The position numbers were made by a program, and so were the translations under genes. Shown in pieces: positions 1-11,588 of a DNA stretch of 64,000 bases. Every line of letters begins with the position of its first letter. The stretch's first letter is position 1. Source of the DNA: Aurifilum marmelostoma (taxonomy: Eukaryota; Ascomycota; Sordariomycetes; Diaporthales; Cryphonectriaceae); assembly GCA_027559495.1 (NCBI GenBank), contig JAMXSV010000018.1, positions 1,054,001 to 1,118,000 on the forward strand, in the 5' to 3' direction. The notes under the pieces were generated by a model, which worked only from the letters and a program-made list of their open reading frames with translations, was not told the DNA's origin and searched no databases.

Positions 1-83
1 ATTACCACACCGACGATACCGCTGCCATCAATCAGGATTGTGCTCAGTCCTCAGCAGAGACAGATCCTACCAAGTACAACAAA

Positions 84-2780
84 ATGAATGCCAGCTTCTT
101 GGGGGACGCAAGAACCCTCGGCGACGATGAGATCAGACTCTTGACTCTATGCTCGTCAGACGAATCGTCTGACGAGGTCCTGCTGGGGTCACTGCACAAG
201 GTCCGCCTCTCAGACAGCATCGTATTTGAACCCGTATCGTACACTTGGAAGACGTACGACAAGACGGATGTGGAAATCCACCCATGCTTGTTCCTCAAGG
301 ATTGTAGCGGATACATAGAGCTCGAACCCAACTGTGCAATGGCTCTCTTTCGCCTGCGACGCCGTAACAGTCGCCGAACGCTCTGGGTGGATTCCATCTG
401 CGTCAATCAGGACGACGCCGAGGAGCGATCACGACAGGTCAAACTGATGCATCGAATCTACTCCCGAGCCTTCACAGTGCTTGTTTACCTCGGTGAGCAG
501 GCTGAGGGAGACTGCAGCAGCATGGCGATGGAGTTGCTGGGCCAAGCTTCTAGACTAAACCCTGACCAACTCGACGAGGAAGAGAAATCGAGTATCTCCC
601 GGCTCTTCGGACGTCCGTATTTCCAGCGAATGTGGATCGTCCAAGAGGTTGCTCTCGCTCAGACGCTGGATATTTATTGCGGCCGCAGTCATGTCCACAT
701 CTCAGCGCTTGCCAACAAACCGCTGGAATCAATCTTGGGTGTTGCCGCTCCACATGTCCCCTGGCTCAAGTATTCGAAGATGTTGGGTTCAAACCAGCAA
801 CAAGACGAGGACCGAGGTCAAGCAAAAAGCCTGCTAGCTTTGCTACTCGATACAGATCGATGCGAGTGCTCAGACGATCGGGACCGCGTCTTCGCTCTCT
901 TCAGTCTCCTGGATTCCAAACAACATGATCTTAGCGCGGATTACAACTTGTCAAAGGAGCAAGTATATGCTGGGATTGCAGCTTACCTTGTAGCCGAGGG
1001 CTTCTTGGCGCCTGTACTTGAGTTGGCTTCCCAACAAGGCTCTCGAGACCGCCGCCTACCTACCTGGGCTCCAGATTGGTCTCAAGGCACGGGAGGAATT
1101 CGATTCTGGACCCCATCAGAACGACAACCTCCAGCTGGAAACCGACAACGTGATGTTAATGGTTATGAAGATAAGGGTTCTTCCGATCATCCATCGCTCC
1201 CGGCCCTTGACTCCAGCCACAACTTCAAAAGGCGGTCTAAATACATCATTCATGTCCTCTCGGTGTTCCACAGTGGAGAGGCCCTCGAACCGGATCTGAG
1301 CGTTTTGCGCCAAATCTCCAACGCCGGCGTCATGACCCTGCGAGGTATATTTTTGGGAAGAGTTGAAACGTCGGCACCACGCATCTATCGTTTAGATGCC
1401 GCTGACCGCTCTCACCGGCTATGGAAACACCCCGTTCGCTCGCGAACGATAGGAGGGGGTCGGCGTCCCCTCTATGATATGTCTGCAAACCCAGACCAGG
1501 AGCATCGACTTGGAGACCCTGACTGTTTTTGCGACTTCATCTTTCCAACAGATTGTACGCTCTCGGCTCGGACACAACCAAAGGTAGCTTTCTTGCTCCC
1601 CGGCAGTAACGCCGTAATTATTGTGCGGGGTGATGCTGAAATCGACGACGACAAAGCCGGCGATGCATCCGGCGACACATTTCGCAACGTTTACCCCGCT
1701 GAATATTCCCTGGTTCAAATCGGTCAGGCCATGATCCGCGCGAATTCTAGACAGGAACACGACATTGGCCGACTTTGCGACTCGCTCTCACCGTTTTCTG
1801 CCGTAGAAAGTGTCTGTTATGCAGACATTTTATCGCTACGAGCAGCTGCTCAGAGGCATGCAGCAATCGATGCGGCTCATCCCAGCGCTGGCTTCGCTGG
1901 TGAGGTGTTCCATGACCAACACATCGCCCAGCTTCCATCCATCCTGTCGCACCTTGAGAGGCAGCGGCCCTTGTGGCAGAAGTGGAAGCAATACGCAAGC
2001 AAAGGTTTCCGTATCCTGAAGAATAAGGCGCAATTACAAAGTGCCATTAAAGATCTTGATAATATGGACCACTTGGGTAGTATCCGGACTCAGCTGGCCG
2101 AAGAACTAGCTCCAAGCCTCTTAGGTTCTGGAACCCGCGTCGGTGATTTTCTGAGTCTTTTCTTACTACATGAGATACCGGAACAGACTTGGGAGGAGCT
2201 TCCTGACTCTCCAAGCCCTGAAGATGTCTCTGTCTTGCAATATCTCATACACTGGGCGGAGGTCACCTCCCAACTGCTCCACGAGCTTGGCGACAGTCCC
2301 GACAGCAGGCACAATCCTATCTATTCACTTCCCCGCCGATTGAAGGCGGCACCTGAGATGCCCAAGATGGCGAAGAGGACATACTGTCATTACGTGATAC
2401 ACGCAAGAGTCGCCTACACATCTCTGCCGAGTCCTAAAGAACAAGAGCCGCGGTTCATTCTATCCTACACTCTCAAGAGACTCATGCGTCAACAATTCAA
2501 AACAAACGATCTGGAAGAGCGTTATGAAGGCATTCCACCCATACGTGACTACGCTGGGGACTGGGCCGAGGGATTTTGGGATTGGAAGGAGTTCATGCAT
2601 GAGATGAACGAGAGAATGTCAAAACTTGACGAGATCGCACCATCGTTGCGAAGTTTAAAAGCCAGTTCGGAGCGCATCGACTTGAGTACATTTGCTCTCA
2701 AGGCCGGGATGCGACAATTTTTCTCGGTACTTGGGATTGATTCAGATGCACTTGAGCTGACTGAATTTCGTATCAAGTAG
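84..2780 (+). CDS. HET-domain (heterokaryon incompatibility) protein
   Basis: Single uninterrupted frame of 898 codons. Residues about 15-200 match the fungal HET domain. The N-terminal RLLTL strand leads to SYTW at residues 52-55, then LWVDSICVNQ near 100-109 with a charged stretch and an IYSRA helix, VLVYLGE near 132-138, and RMWIVQEV near residue 185. HET proteins trigger cell death or growth arrest after fusion of unlike hyphae; whether this copy does so cannot be read from sequence. The remaining 700 residues have no motif I can name. The ATG at 84 is chosen because the RLLTL motif follows at normal distance; an upstream exon cannot be excluded, as only 83 bases precede it. No intron is needed. 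HET genes form large, fast-evolving families, so orthology is not claimed. Confidence 0.9.
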   Translation: MNASFLGDARTLGDDEIRLLTLCSSDESSDEVLLGSLHKVRLSDSIVFEPVSYTWKTYDKTDVEIHPCLFLKDCSGYIELEPNCAMALFRLRRRNSRRTLWVDSICVNQDDAEERSRQVKLMHRIYSRAFTVLVYLGEQAEGDCSSMAMELLGQASRLNPDQLDEEEKSSISRLFGRPYFQRMWIVQEVALAQTLDIYCGRSHVHISALANKPLESILGVAAPHVPWLKYSKMLGSNQQQDEDRGQAKSLLALLLDTDRCECSDDRDRVFALFSLLDSKQHDLSADYNLSKEQVYAGIAAYLVAEGFLAPVLELASQQGSRDRRLPTWAPDWSQGTGGIRFWTPSERQPPAGNRQRDVNGYEDKGSSDHPSLPALDSSHNFKRRSKYIIHVLSVFHSGEALEPDLSVLRQISNAGVMTLRGIFLGRVETSAPRIYRLDAADRSHRLWKHPVRSRTIGGGRRPLYDMSANPDQEHRLGDPDCFCDFIFPTDCTLSARTQPKVAFLLPGSNAVIIVRGDAEIDDDKAGDASGDTFRNVYPAEYSLVQIGQAMIRANSRQEHDIGRLCDSLSPFSAVESVCYADILSLRAAAQRHAAIDAAHPSAGFAGEVFHDQHIAQLPSILSHLERQRPLWQKWKQYASKGFRILKNKAQLQSAIKDLDNMDHLGSIRTQLAEELAPSLLGSGTRVGDFLSLFLLHEIPEQTWEELPDSPSPEDVSVLQYLIHWAEVTSQLLHELGDSPDSRHNPIYSLPRRLKAAPEMPKMAKRTYCHYVIHARVAYTSLPSPKEQEPRFILSYTLKRLMRQQFKTNDLEERYEGIPPIRDYAGDWAEGFWDWKEFMHEMNERMSKLDEIAPSLRSLKASSERIDLSTFALKAGMRQFFSVLGIDSDALELTEFRIK

Positions 2781-3221
2781 AAGTCAATAGTCTGTCTGGC
2801 TTGGTTCCTAGCCTACCTCAATGTTTATGCAGGAAACCCGGGACGATTGCCAGTTCAATTTGCTTGCACTAATTACTCAAATGATTCATGCACCATTTTG
2901 GAGAGTTCTCTGGCCATTCTAGGCATCGGATGATGGAGGAGCCAGGAGGGCCAACATGCGCCGAGGCAGATGATCGACTCTAATTCGATCACGGTCCAGA
3001 AACAGAGAATCGGATTGAAACATTGTCACCGAAACATCTGGGCAGGAGTCACAACTAGTAAGCGACCATGGGGTTCAAAAAATATGTTCAGTTTGAAGTT
3101 TCTATAAAAAAAGAAAAAGAAAATCGCCATCACCCTCGCAGGCTGGGGTATCCGAACACGAAATTACATCCGAAACGTCTTCTATCACATTCCTCCATTA
3201 CTCCACATCTAACTCGTTTCT
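2781..3221. other. Convergent 3' intergenic region
   Basis: About 440 bases between the stop codons of the HET gene (plus) and the Kre9-like gene (minus). It holds only short frames and an A-rich stretch near 3106-3121; both 3' untranslated regions presumably lie here. No RNA gene or repeat was seen. Confidence 0.5.
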
Positions 3222-3970
3222 CTACAGAGCAAACACGGCAGCCACCAGTCCAAAGACAGCCACCAGCGAGCCGGCAGCGACCTTGCCAGCACCGGCGGTG
3301 ACGACAGGAGTGGTAGAGGAAGACGACGAGCCAGAGGTGGCAGAGGAAGGAGAGCTGCCGGCGCCGGTGGCGGCCGACTTGGGGATGGTGACGATACCCG
3401 TGCTGCCGGTGGCGAGGGGGAGGGTGCCGTTGCCAGCAGGGTAGGGCTTGCCGGTGACGACGGGGCCGGGGCCGGACAAGCCAGACGAGGGTCCAGAGGC
3501 GGGCACGGACGCGGGAGGAGCGCCAGCCGTAGGGACCGAGACAGAGGAGCCAGGGCCGGAGCCGGCACCGGCGCCGCTGGTCACGGCGGAGATGTAAGAG
3601 GAGACGACGGTGCTGCGGGCAGGGCAGTCGATGACGGTGGCGGCGCAGCTGGTGATGGTCACGAACTCGGTGGAGAAGATGGTGGAGGAGCCAACATCCT
3701 CGTTGACCGGAGCCGACGTGGTGGCGGGGGCCGTAGAGGAGGTGGTGGGGGCGGAGGCAGCAGCGGCGGTGATCTGGAAGGGGTTGGAGTACTGGAAGGT
3801 GGCGCCAGTGCTGTCGGCATCGTAGGTGATCTTGATGCCGTAGGTGGCGTCGGCGCCCAGAGAGCAGTCGACAGCCCAGGTGTACTTGCCGAGCGAGTTA
3901 TCAACACCGCCTTGGAAGAGGTCACAGTGTTAGTTGATGCTGCTCTCATGATTCACATTGCTCATTGTGG

Positions 3971-4002
<32 letters not shown>

Positions 4003-4244
4003 TGATGAAACTCACTGGCAATGACAGGGCCGAGCTGCAGGGTGCCGGGGGTGGCGCCCTGAAGCAGCTGGATGGTGACGGTCGAAGGGTACGAAGAGGT
4101 GTAGTCCCAGTTGATCACGTAGTTGGCGCAGGCGGGGACGGCCTCGTTGGTGAGAGGGGTGGTGATGGCATCGAAGCCGGGTGTCTGGGCCGCAACGGCG
4201 GAGACGAGAGCCAGGAAGGCAGCGGCAGAGATCTTGATGGCCAT
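3222..4244 (-). CDS. GPI-anchored, Kre9/Knh1-like cell-surface protein
   Basis: Two exons, 4244-4016 and 3910-3222, give 305 residues. The intron (4015-3911) uses GTGAGT...CAAG and splits an AGC serine codon. Order of parts: signal peptide MAIKISAAAFLALVSAVAA (1-19); an Ig-like domain at about 25-120 resembling the Kre9/Knh1 N-terminal family (ITTPLTNEAV, YVINWDYTS, TVTIQLLQG, then YTWAVDCSLG and YSNPFQI); a Ser/Thr/Ala/Pro/Gly-rich stalk; and a small-residue omega region followed by a hydrophobic tail (VAAGSLVAVFGLVAAVFAL). This is the layout of wall or membrane-anchored fungal proteins linked to beta-glucan assembly. The function is inferred from family only. The intron contains a 29-base homopolymer. 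Confidence 0.85.
3971..3999. repeat. 29-base poly(A)/poly(T) tract inside an intron
   Basis: Twenty-nine consecutive A residues on the plus strand, poly(T) in the transcript sense, just downstream of the donor of the Kre9-like gene's only intron. The length is prone to slippage and assembly error, but it is non-coding so the protein is unaffected. Confidence 0.95.
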
Positions 4245-5177
4245 TTTAGTTGATGTGTTGTTTGTTTTTCTTTATATATATATGGTATTAAAGACGTGTG
4301 AGAGGTGGTGGTGGATTAACAACAGGTCTTGGTAATAACCAACAAGCAACGATAGAAAATTAACGAGTGTAAGGGTTGATGGATTATGGAAAGATCAAAA
4401 CAGTTTTCTTCAAAAGAGTGACTGGCAAAGCATTCAAGAGAGCTTTTAAGACTTCTTCTTTTCAGGCTTCTGCGGTGAGGACGACGAGGAAACGTGAAGA
4501 ACAAGAAAGGTCACGAGATGGAAAGATGGCAACGTCTGGGGGCTGAGCAGTTTTATTTTAGACCTCTAGTGTCCCAAAGAGATCATCATCGTATGCTTCG
4601 TCCAGAACGAGAGAGGTCCTTGCTGGGGGCGCGCGCCCGCCATGGTTGGCCCCAACATGCATCCCGGATGCTCAGGGGTGGGTGTGTGTGTGTGCCTGTC
4701 TCTCACTCGCTTGTCGGCCTCTCCCTCACTCTCTCACCTCATGCGCATAGTGCTGACTCGAATCCCAAAGGTACCGCCAAGGCGCCGCCGTAATGGCAGG
4801 GGCAAATTAGAACCAATTGGACCCTCTGTCACGCTGTGCTGGCAATTTCCCGGGCCGCCGGCTGTCGACCAACCCAACCCCCCGAGCAGCCTGGGGCAGA
4901 TGCTACGTGGAATACAGCCCTGGGGGGGGGGGGACTTTGAGACTGGGGCTTGCTGGGGGCGCAGTGTCGAGCTCCACTGGACCATGTAAATCTTGTTCGC
5001 AACTTTGTGCAAAAAAAAAACCACCAAAAAAAACCCCCCTTCTCTGTTAATTCCCCTTCCCCGGGCTCTCGGGATCCATCAATGCGTTCCCGCGCCGGTG
5101 GCCGTATGACAGGTCGATGCGACCTTCAATAAGGTTATCCTGTTCTTTATCGATTTGACAGATCTGCATTCATCATG

Positions 5178-5196
5178 TCTCTCTCTCTCTCTCTCT
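5178..5196. repeat. CT dinucleotide repeat
   Basis: An uninterrupted run of about nine TC units within a pyrimidine-rich stretch in the intergenic region. Confidence 0.9.
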
Positions 5197-6341
5197 TGCG
5201 TGCAGCACTCGGGCCATGATGATCACTAAGCCCTTTTTTTCTTCTTCTTCTTTTTTTCCTTTACTTTCCTTTGTTCTGTTCCCACTCTTTTCGTATCCGC
5301 TCTCGTTCTTTCGATGCGAATACTAAACTAAGCCTGCTCGCCTGGAAAATGAAATAAATGAATCAAAGGTTTCTTCTGGAATATTGTCAACCTTCTAGTA
5401 GAAAGCAATAGTGGCAATTGAACATAAAATTGGCATGCCATCTTGCTCGGAGATATTCTTTTCCCAGACATTTCAGGGGGGCCCTCAGCCCCATGAACAA
5501 TCTTTCGCTTGGCGGCCGAAAATAGGGTCGGACTTGTCCTCCACCCTCCCAGAAAAAAAAAGCCAATTCTTTTCAAGGTTTTATTGTGTGTGTATTCAGG
5601 GAATAGAACAAAATGAAACCCTCACTCAGCCCTCCTCGGTGGCATCATTTCCATACCCATAATACACATCACATCAACACACACCCTTTCACGGTGTTTG
5701 GAGGGGGTCCCACTGTCAGCCTTACCGCAGTGATGGGCATGATGCAACGTTGCCGCTTAGTCCCCTGTGTAGGAACGGTACAGGTGAGGAGGAGCCCTGA
5801 TGGAGGAAGCAGGAGAAGGATCCCGCCAGGCGAGGGGGGAGAGAAGGGGGTGTTGGCGACAAACAGGCTTTCTGGGCTGCATTGTCCTACAAACCATAAG
5901 CGCCTAGGGCCCCGCCTTTCATTTCGCAGAAGGTAGAGAAGGAAGAGAAAGGGGGATAAATGGTCGGGACTCTGGGGGCTTGTGGGCGGCCCGGATTCAT
6001 GCCAGAGACACCCCACCCTGTAGTGGTAGAAACTATGGGAGATCTCTTTTTGAGACACCCACAACAAGTTCTGTGTGAGGGACTAACGTGCGTGCTACTT
6101 AGGGTACTACATAGATGGCATTGGCTTGTAGAACAGCTGCGATGATCAACTGAAGATCGCCATGAGTGGTGACCGTCAGTTCTCCACGTGCCTGTCGGAG
6201 GGAGCCCGACACAGTGGGTTCAAAAGAGAGTGGAGCGCCCTGTTGTGAGTGCTTGTTGGGTGGCTACAACATTGGGTAAAAGAAAAAAAAAATAATGGTC
6301 CTTTCTTGAACGGTCCATGCACTACAACCTTTGCCTGTGCG

Positions 6342-6360
6342 CCCCCCCCCCCCCGCCCCC
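6342..6360. repeat. C-homopolymer tract
   Basis: Thirteen C residues, one G, then five C residues in intergenic DNA. The run length is likely to vary or be misread. Confidence 0.9.
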
Positions 6361-7488
6361 AAAAAGAGCGCCTGATCTGGTGAGCCCGTTTCTGGCAGCG
6401 AGACTATTGCCTCGATGTCGCACCGATGGTCCAACGGTCGATGTTCCCGTTCTGGGATGCTGCTCGTGTTAATAGTACATGTTGAATAACCTGAATACGA
6501 ACTTGGTCAGCGGACTTGTCAAGATGGGATCCAGGTCTAACTCAGGGTCTCCAATTATAACTGTACGGTCATTCCATGTTTTTTTGTCTTTTTGCTTTCT
6601 GCGCTGACTCATAAGATCCTCAGCAGACAAAGTTCAGGTGCCATCATATGGTACCGACTACGAAGGGGGACCCTCCGGTGGGGGGGGGGGCGTGTTGGTA
6701 TTATCTAATGGGATGTCTTCTCTTCCAAAATTCTCTGTACGGACTACATTGATCCGAAGAACGACACAACGTTGCTTGTTCTGCTGGGGAATTGAGTTTG
6801 GACACGAACCATCCAAGGAGGAACCCGGCAAGCATCACTAAGTAGGTCAACAGTTGATGCCCAGGTGTCGCCCCTTTTTTCAAAGGGTCCATGATGGCAC
6901 GTTGTTGGGTAAATATGTTGACGGTATGCCTCGGCTCAAAATCCAAGAACAATACGAATGGCATCCTTTGAATACATACTAACGCTTTCGAATCTCTATG
7001 ATAGACACGAAGGCCACCTCGTCATGGAGGTCAAGCCAAACAAGATGTGCACGTGTTCAAGTACTTGAGACATGTGTCATTGCGCATGCGGGCATCGCAC
7101 GTCGCCAAGGAGGCGGCGTATAATTCATTGTTGGTGAATAAAGGTTCATATCTACAAGAGAAGGAAATAATAGAAGAGGGCTGGCTGGCCAGGGTGCCCC
7201 CCATTTGTTGGTTGGCAACAGCCCCGAAGCCATCCAATCTATCCAGCCATGGCCGGAATATGATCTGATCGGGGTCTGCTGAGAAAACAGAAGAAGAGAA
7301 AGAAGCAGAGAAAAGGTTTGTCTCATAAAACCAAATTGTGACCAAGCAAAAAGCCGACCTGGGGAATCGTCATAAGCCACATTTGCCGAAGGAGACTTGA
7401 TATGCAGCCGAACCATCTCGTGGCTGAGGGGAGTGGCGTCTCCTCTCAGAGAAGTCACGAGATGGCAGCCGTCGCCGCCGCCACACGA

Positions 7489-8471
7489 TCAAGAGCTCGT
7501 GGGAGTCTCGCCGATGCTGTGGGTGTGTTTGAAGGCGTTAGTGAGTGACGTCCATGTGAGAACCTGGATGGGAAATTCGAGTCAGGCTGTTGTTGGCGTT
7601 GGCCACTTACACATTGCCCTCGGGAGTGTAACGAGCGACGACATAGTAGCCACCTGCGCCGTCCGAGGCGATACCCATTCCGACCTCAGTGGTGCTGGAC
7701 CAGATGATCTGGGCTATTGCAGGGAAAGAAGAAAAAAGTCAGCATCAAACTCAACAACAAACTTTCGTCATATTCACACATATCGGTGTGTCAGTAAGTA
7801 TGTGGAAGGTAGGTCAATCTCTTACTGTAGTGTCCATAGTTCTCGAACGCGCTGTCGTCCTCGATGGCCTCGCCGCTGTACGAGCTCTTCTCATCAACCC
7901 AAGAGGTGGCAGCATTGGCATAAGGATCGCTGGCGTCGCTCTGCCAGTACAGGTTCTCGCCCTGGCCGGTGCCGCTGGAGTGCACCAGGTCGCCAGGCGA
8001 GCCCAGCGAGGCGAGGTGCTCGGCCCAGCTCTGGGCATCGCTGGCCAGCGTCGTGCTCCACGTCAGGGCCGTCTCGCCCACGTCCGAGCGGGCCCCGTTC
8101 TGCGTGTCGAGGGCGGCTGACTGGTCCGAGGTGAGGCTGGAGCTGGCGGTCGAGGAGGCGGCGGCGGCGGCGCTGCTGGTGCTGCTGGCTGCGACCTCTG
8201 TCGACGAGGTGGTCGAGGGCGCGGCGCTGGTGGTCACGGCGGCGACGCTGCTGCTGCTGCTCGAGAGGGTGGGGAGCGTGACGATGCTGAGGGTCGATGG
8301 CTCGACGAGGACGGAGGTCCAGGTGGCTGAGTACTTGGCCGCAGGCGAGACTGTTGACGACGAGACTGCGGCACTGCTGGTGTGGTGCGGATATCTGGAC
8401 TTGCAGGCCTCGACGAGGGAACCACTGGCCAAGAGGAGGGCCGCAAGGGATGGGCTGGTTGAGAAGTGCAT
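7489..8471 (-). CDS. Secreted CAP-superfamily (SCP/PR-1-like) protein
   Basis: Three exons: 8471-7826, 7713-7611 and 7516-7489 (258 residues). The first intron (7825-7714) interrupts the CAP signature; splicing rebuilds GHYTQIIW, the diagnostic CAP1-type motif. An N-terminal signal peptide (ALLLASGSLVEA) is followed by a long Ser/Thr/Ala-rich stretch (about 30-125). The CAP domain runs from about 130: QNGARSDVG, LTWSTTLASDAQSWA, GENLYW, then the HYTQIIW motif and VVARYTPEGN. The last exon is only 28 bases and encodes the end of NVIGETPTSS; reading through instead stops directly after NV. CAP proteins are extracellular, and several fungal ones bind sterols or fatty acids; the ligand here is unknown. 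A TATAT box lies about 290 bases before the ATG near 8765. Confidence 0.88.
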
Positions 8472-11193
8472 GGTGAATCTGGTTTTCGTTATCGGGTTTG
8501 TTTTCGGATGTGTGAAATGATCGTCTGGGATGAGTGTATCTCGTCCGTGTGAGTTGTTTCTATTCTGGGCTGGAACCTGCCGCGATGGGAAAGACCTTTG
8601 GAAAGGAAGAAAAGGAGTGACTGGGCTCTGCAATGGCCTGGGTTGTTGAGGTTGAAAGGAGTGACAAAGACGACGAGTCTTGCTCGGTGGTGAACAGAGA
8701 GGGTGAGAGGAGAAGGAGGAAGCAAAAACGAACAACAAGCAGCGTCTAAGAGTTGCGGCTCAGATATAAGTATATTCCCACCTGGGGTCTAGGCATCCCG
8801 ATGAGCTGGGATAGCTGTGCTTGGTGTCACTTGTCATACACACCCACACGTGAACACTCACTCACGAGAGTGGGCATCGAATCATCAGCCTAGGTCACGT
8901 CATGAGAGAGCCCTACTGAGAAAGAACTTTTCCTCCACCATCCCAGCCCGAGCGGCACAAAAACCTGTGCAGGAACTAGACGCATACTCCTCCCCAGATC
9001 CATCGGAGATGTGATGGTTTCAAGCAGATGAAGCTGCACCTGTGCTGATAGGCCCTGCAATATTCTGGCCCCATCCAGCTCATTTGTGATGGCGGACGCC
9101 ACCGTCCTTGGCCCGGTCACAGGCCCAGCCAGGCCACCACCGGGGAGCAAGGAAGGAGGGGGGAGGGGGCGGGACCCACGACGGGATCATTGGCGTGGAC
9201 AAGGCGGCCGGCCGTCCTACTGTGCAGCATCAGGAGTTACCTGCCTGGTTACCTACTTGTAGAAGGGCGTGCACGGCTCGCTTGTTGTGTGACCAAAGTC
9301 CCAGCATCATCGATATGATCATTACAGTGGTGGCTTGGAAGGATGTGTGGCTGCTCCCGATCCCACAGCACTGGTTGGCAACATGGGTTATCACTGACTG
9401 AATCGAATGTTCCGAGCCAAGGGCAGAAGAAAAAAGCACACAATTCTTGGTGTCGGGGTTGGAAGGGATCATCTCTCCAAGGACATTGGGGCAAATAACA
9501 TGCTGACGTGAGTTTTCTATGAAAAGCGGACTTGATACTATATTGAAATTGGTTTTCCTTTGTCGGGGCTCATTTCCCCAGCAGCCTTGGGACGTTTCAG
9601 AATCATGCTTGTACATTGCTTGTGTGCTGGGCCGGGGCTGCAGGGCTGGTCAGCAGCATACTTTCAGGGATATTCTATGCCGCCAGGGGTGTTTTATATC
9701 TCATCAAACAGGGTCTATCCTGCTGCCCAAGGACGCCCACCTCATCAGTATGGGACGAACGCTATCTTTTCTTTTTCCCCGGAATTTTCTCCCCAAGGTG
9801 CGTGCCGTTGTTGTATGGAATGTACAGCATGAATTACCCCGGACTCGTCTTGGCTGTCTCACCTCGCCACGCACACGGTGAATTTTCTGTCACTTGCAGG
9901 CGGGATATCTCGGTTCTGTGTAGATCTCATGGGATCGGCTGTGATAGTTTAGGCGAGTACAGCAGGTACACACCATAGAATGAGGTGTGGTACAGTGTTG
10001 TATTCTGTTGACCTTCTTTGCGTCCGTAGCAGACTGAGAAGAGTCTGGTCCTGTGCATATATCGACCCGCTGAGCGGGCGGGAGATCGCCGATTAAGATT
10101 CATATTAAGCTTTCCGTTGATCCTGTCTAGAAAAGGGGCAAGCGCCGGCAATGAGCGGTGGTGGGCCAAGGCCAGACCGTTGGAGAGGGGTTGGCTGGTT
10201 TGGATACATGACACAATCTCCGTTGAATGCTTGCCCTGTGGGACCGACGCGTTGTTGGTGATGGTCTGTGTCTGGAGACGACAGCCAAGAGAGAAAGTTG
10301 TGTGTGCGTGAGAGAATTAATCCTGTGAGTGAGAGTCGGTGTGCCCGTGGAGATTGGGATTACTTACAGTGAGGGCTGAAGTTAAAACAAAATGACCGAG
10401 TAATGACGGTATATGTTGACTCAAAGCCAAAAGAAATTACACCCTATCCACCTGCAATTGCAGACAGTCTCCACAGAAGTGCCCGGTCCATCCACCGCGG
10501 CAATCTTGACGAGGCCTGCCAGGGTTGAAATGGCAATCCAGGTGGGAAAGGTGACTTGTGTGGACGTGGACGAGGGACGAGAGTGCTGCTGGCTCAACAG
10601 CGACAGCCGAGCAGCCATGCTTTCACAAGAACCAGTACATTAATTGTGGTGCAGCTGCCAGTCACTTGACCTTTCTTGCATGACAAGTTCAAGACAGCAT
10701 CTTGTCGATAACTTTGAATGCTTTGGCTGCACACAGGGAGTCTTATCTGCTGGGCCGGTTGTGTCCCGCAGCCCGCCCACCGCCTGTAATAAGGGTAGCA
10801 AAGACAGGGGCGGGCAGGCGGGCGGAAATAAAGGACGACCTGGGCTGGCAGGGCTTTTGACCTGGTCACGGAATTTGTCACGGCTAGAAATGATTCTGGC
10901 CTCGTTCGACTTGACAATATGTCATTTCTGTCTATCCAGCAATTGCCTCTTCTTCGTCTTTGAGTTCCAGGCGAGACTCAGTAAAACTTCAACGCTCTTG
11001 GAGCAGACACACAACCAAGACATAGTGTGATGCGCACGCAAGACATCAATGCCGAAGCCTTGGTTCCAAAGACGAATCGTTTGAATACCAAATCAACTGC
11101 CGATGTTGTTCTGTGCTCTCACGCATCGCCAGTCTGAACTTCGCTCTTGACCATATTCTTTCACATTATTTCTTCTTCTTAGATAGAACTTTG

Positions 11194-11295
11194 CTTCTTC
11201 TTCTTCTTCTTCTTCTTCTTCTTCTTCTTCTTCTTCTTCTTCTTCTTCTTCTTCTTCTTCTTCTTCTTCTTCTTCTTCTTCTTCTTCTTCTTCTT

Positions 11296-11325
<30 letters not shown>
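11194..11325. repeat. (CTT)44 trinucleotide microsatellite
   Basis: Forty-four perfect CTT units (132 bases), GAA on the other strand, with no interruption. It lies about 760 bases before the endoglucanase start. It creates a spurious poly-leucine reading frame on the plus strand that should not be annotated. Confidence 0.98.
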
Positions 11326-11326
<1 letters not shown>

Positions 11327-11582
11327 GACACTGATTCATCTGCTGAATTACATAAGAAGCACCTCTACCTCAGCGATTGGAGGAAATATCGGGGGTTGTC
11401 TCAGCTGATAACTCCCAGTCCGAGTCTGAGAGCCGGAGTCTCTCCATCCGCAGACTCGTCAGCAGGGTTCCGGTTCATTTCCAAATAGGCCCATCCGGGT
11501 CGCCTCCCTCCACCCCCAACGCCTCTACAACTGGTGACCGCGCTTGAGCAACCCGAAAATCCTTTGCATGTGTAGCACCTAC

Positions 11583-11588
11583 TTAGCC
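11583..11588 (-). promoter_or_regulatory. Possible XlnR/Xyr1-type GGCTAA site
   Basis: TTAGCC on the plus strand is GGCTAA on the minus strand, the core bound by XlnR/Xyr1 regulators of cellulase genes, about 500 bases before the endoglucanase ATG. CreA-like CTCCGG and CCCCAG cores occur near 11800-11822. A six-base match is weak evidence; the downstream cellulase gene is the only reason to list it. Confidence 0.2.

Larger units (their letters stand above)
4245..7488. other. 3.2-kb intergenic region without a supported gene
   Basis: This lies upstream of the Kre9-like gene and downstream of the CAP gene. All frames are short (132 codons at most) and lack domain-like sequence. It holds several low-complexity tracts: G12 at 4922-4933, CT repeats at 5178-5196, C13 at 6342-6354 followed by GC5, and G11 at 6680-6690. 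A TATATA stretch at about 4272-4283 sits only 30 bases before the Kre9-like ATG. No tRNA-like folding or B-box was found. Confidence 0.5.

Noticed and set aside
5669..6067. 132-codon minus-strand frame in the intergenic region
   Set aside because: No signal peptide, domain or homology that I can see; composition not coding-like.
11113..11334. Poly-leucine reading frame
   Set aside because: Pure product of the CTT microsatellite.
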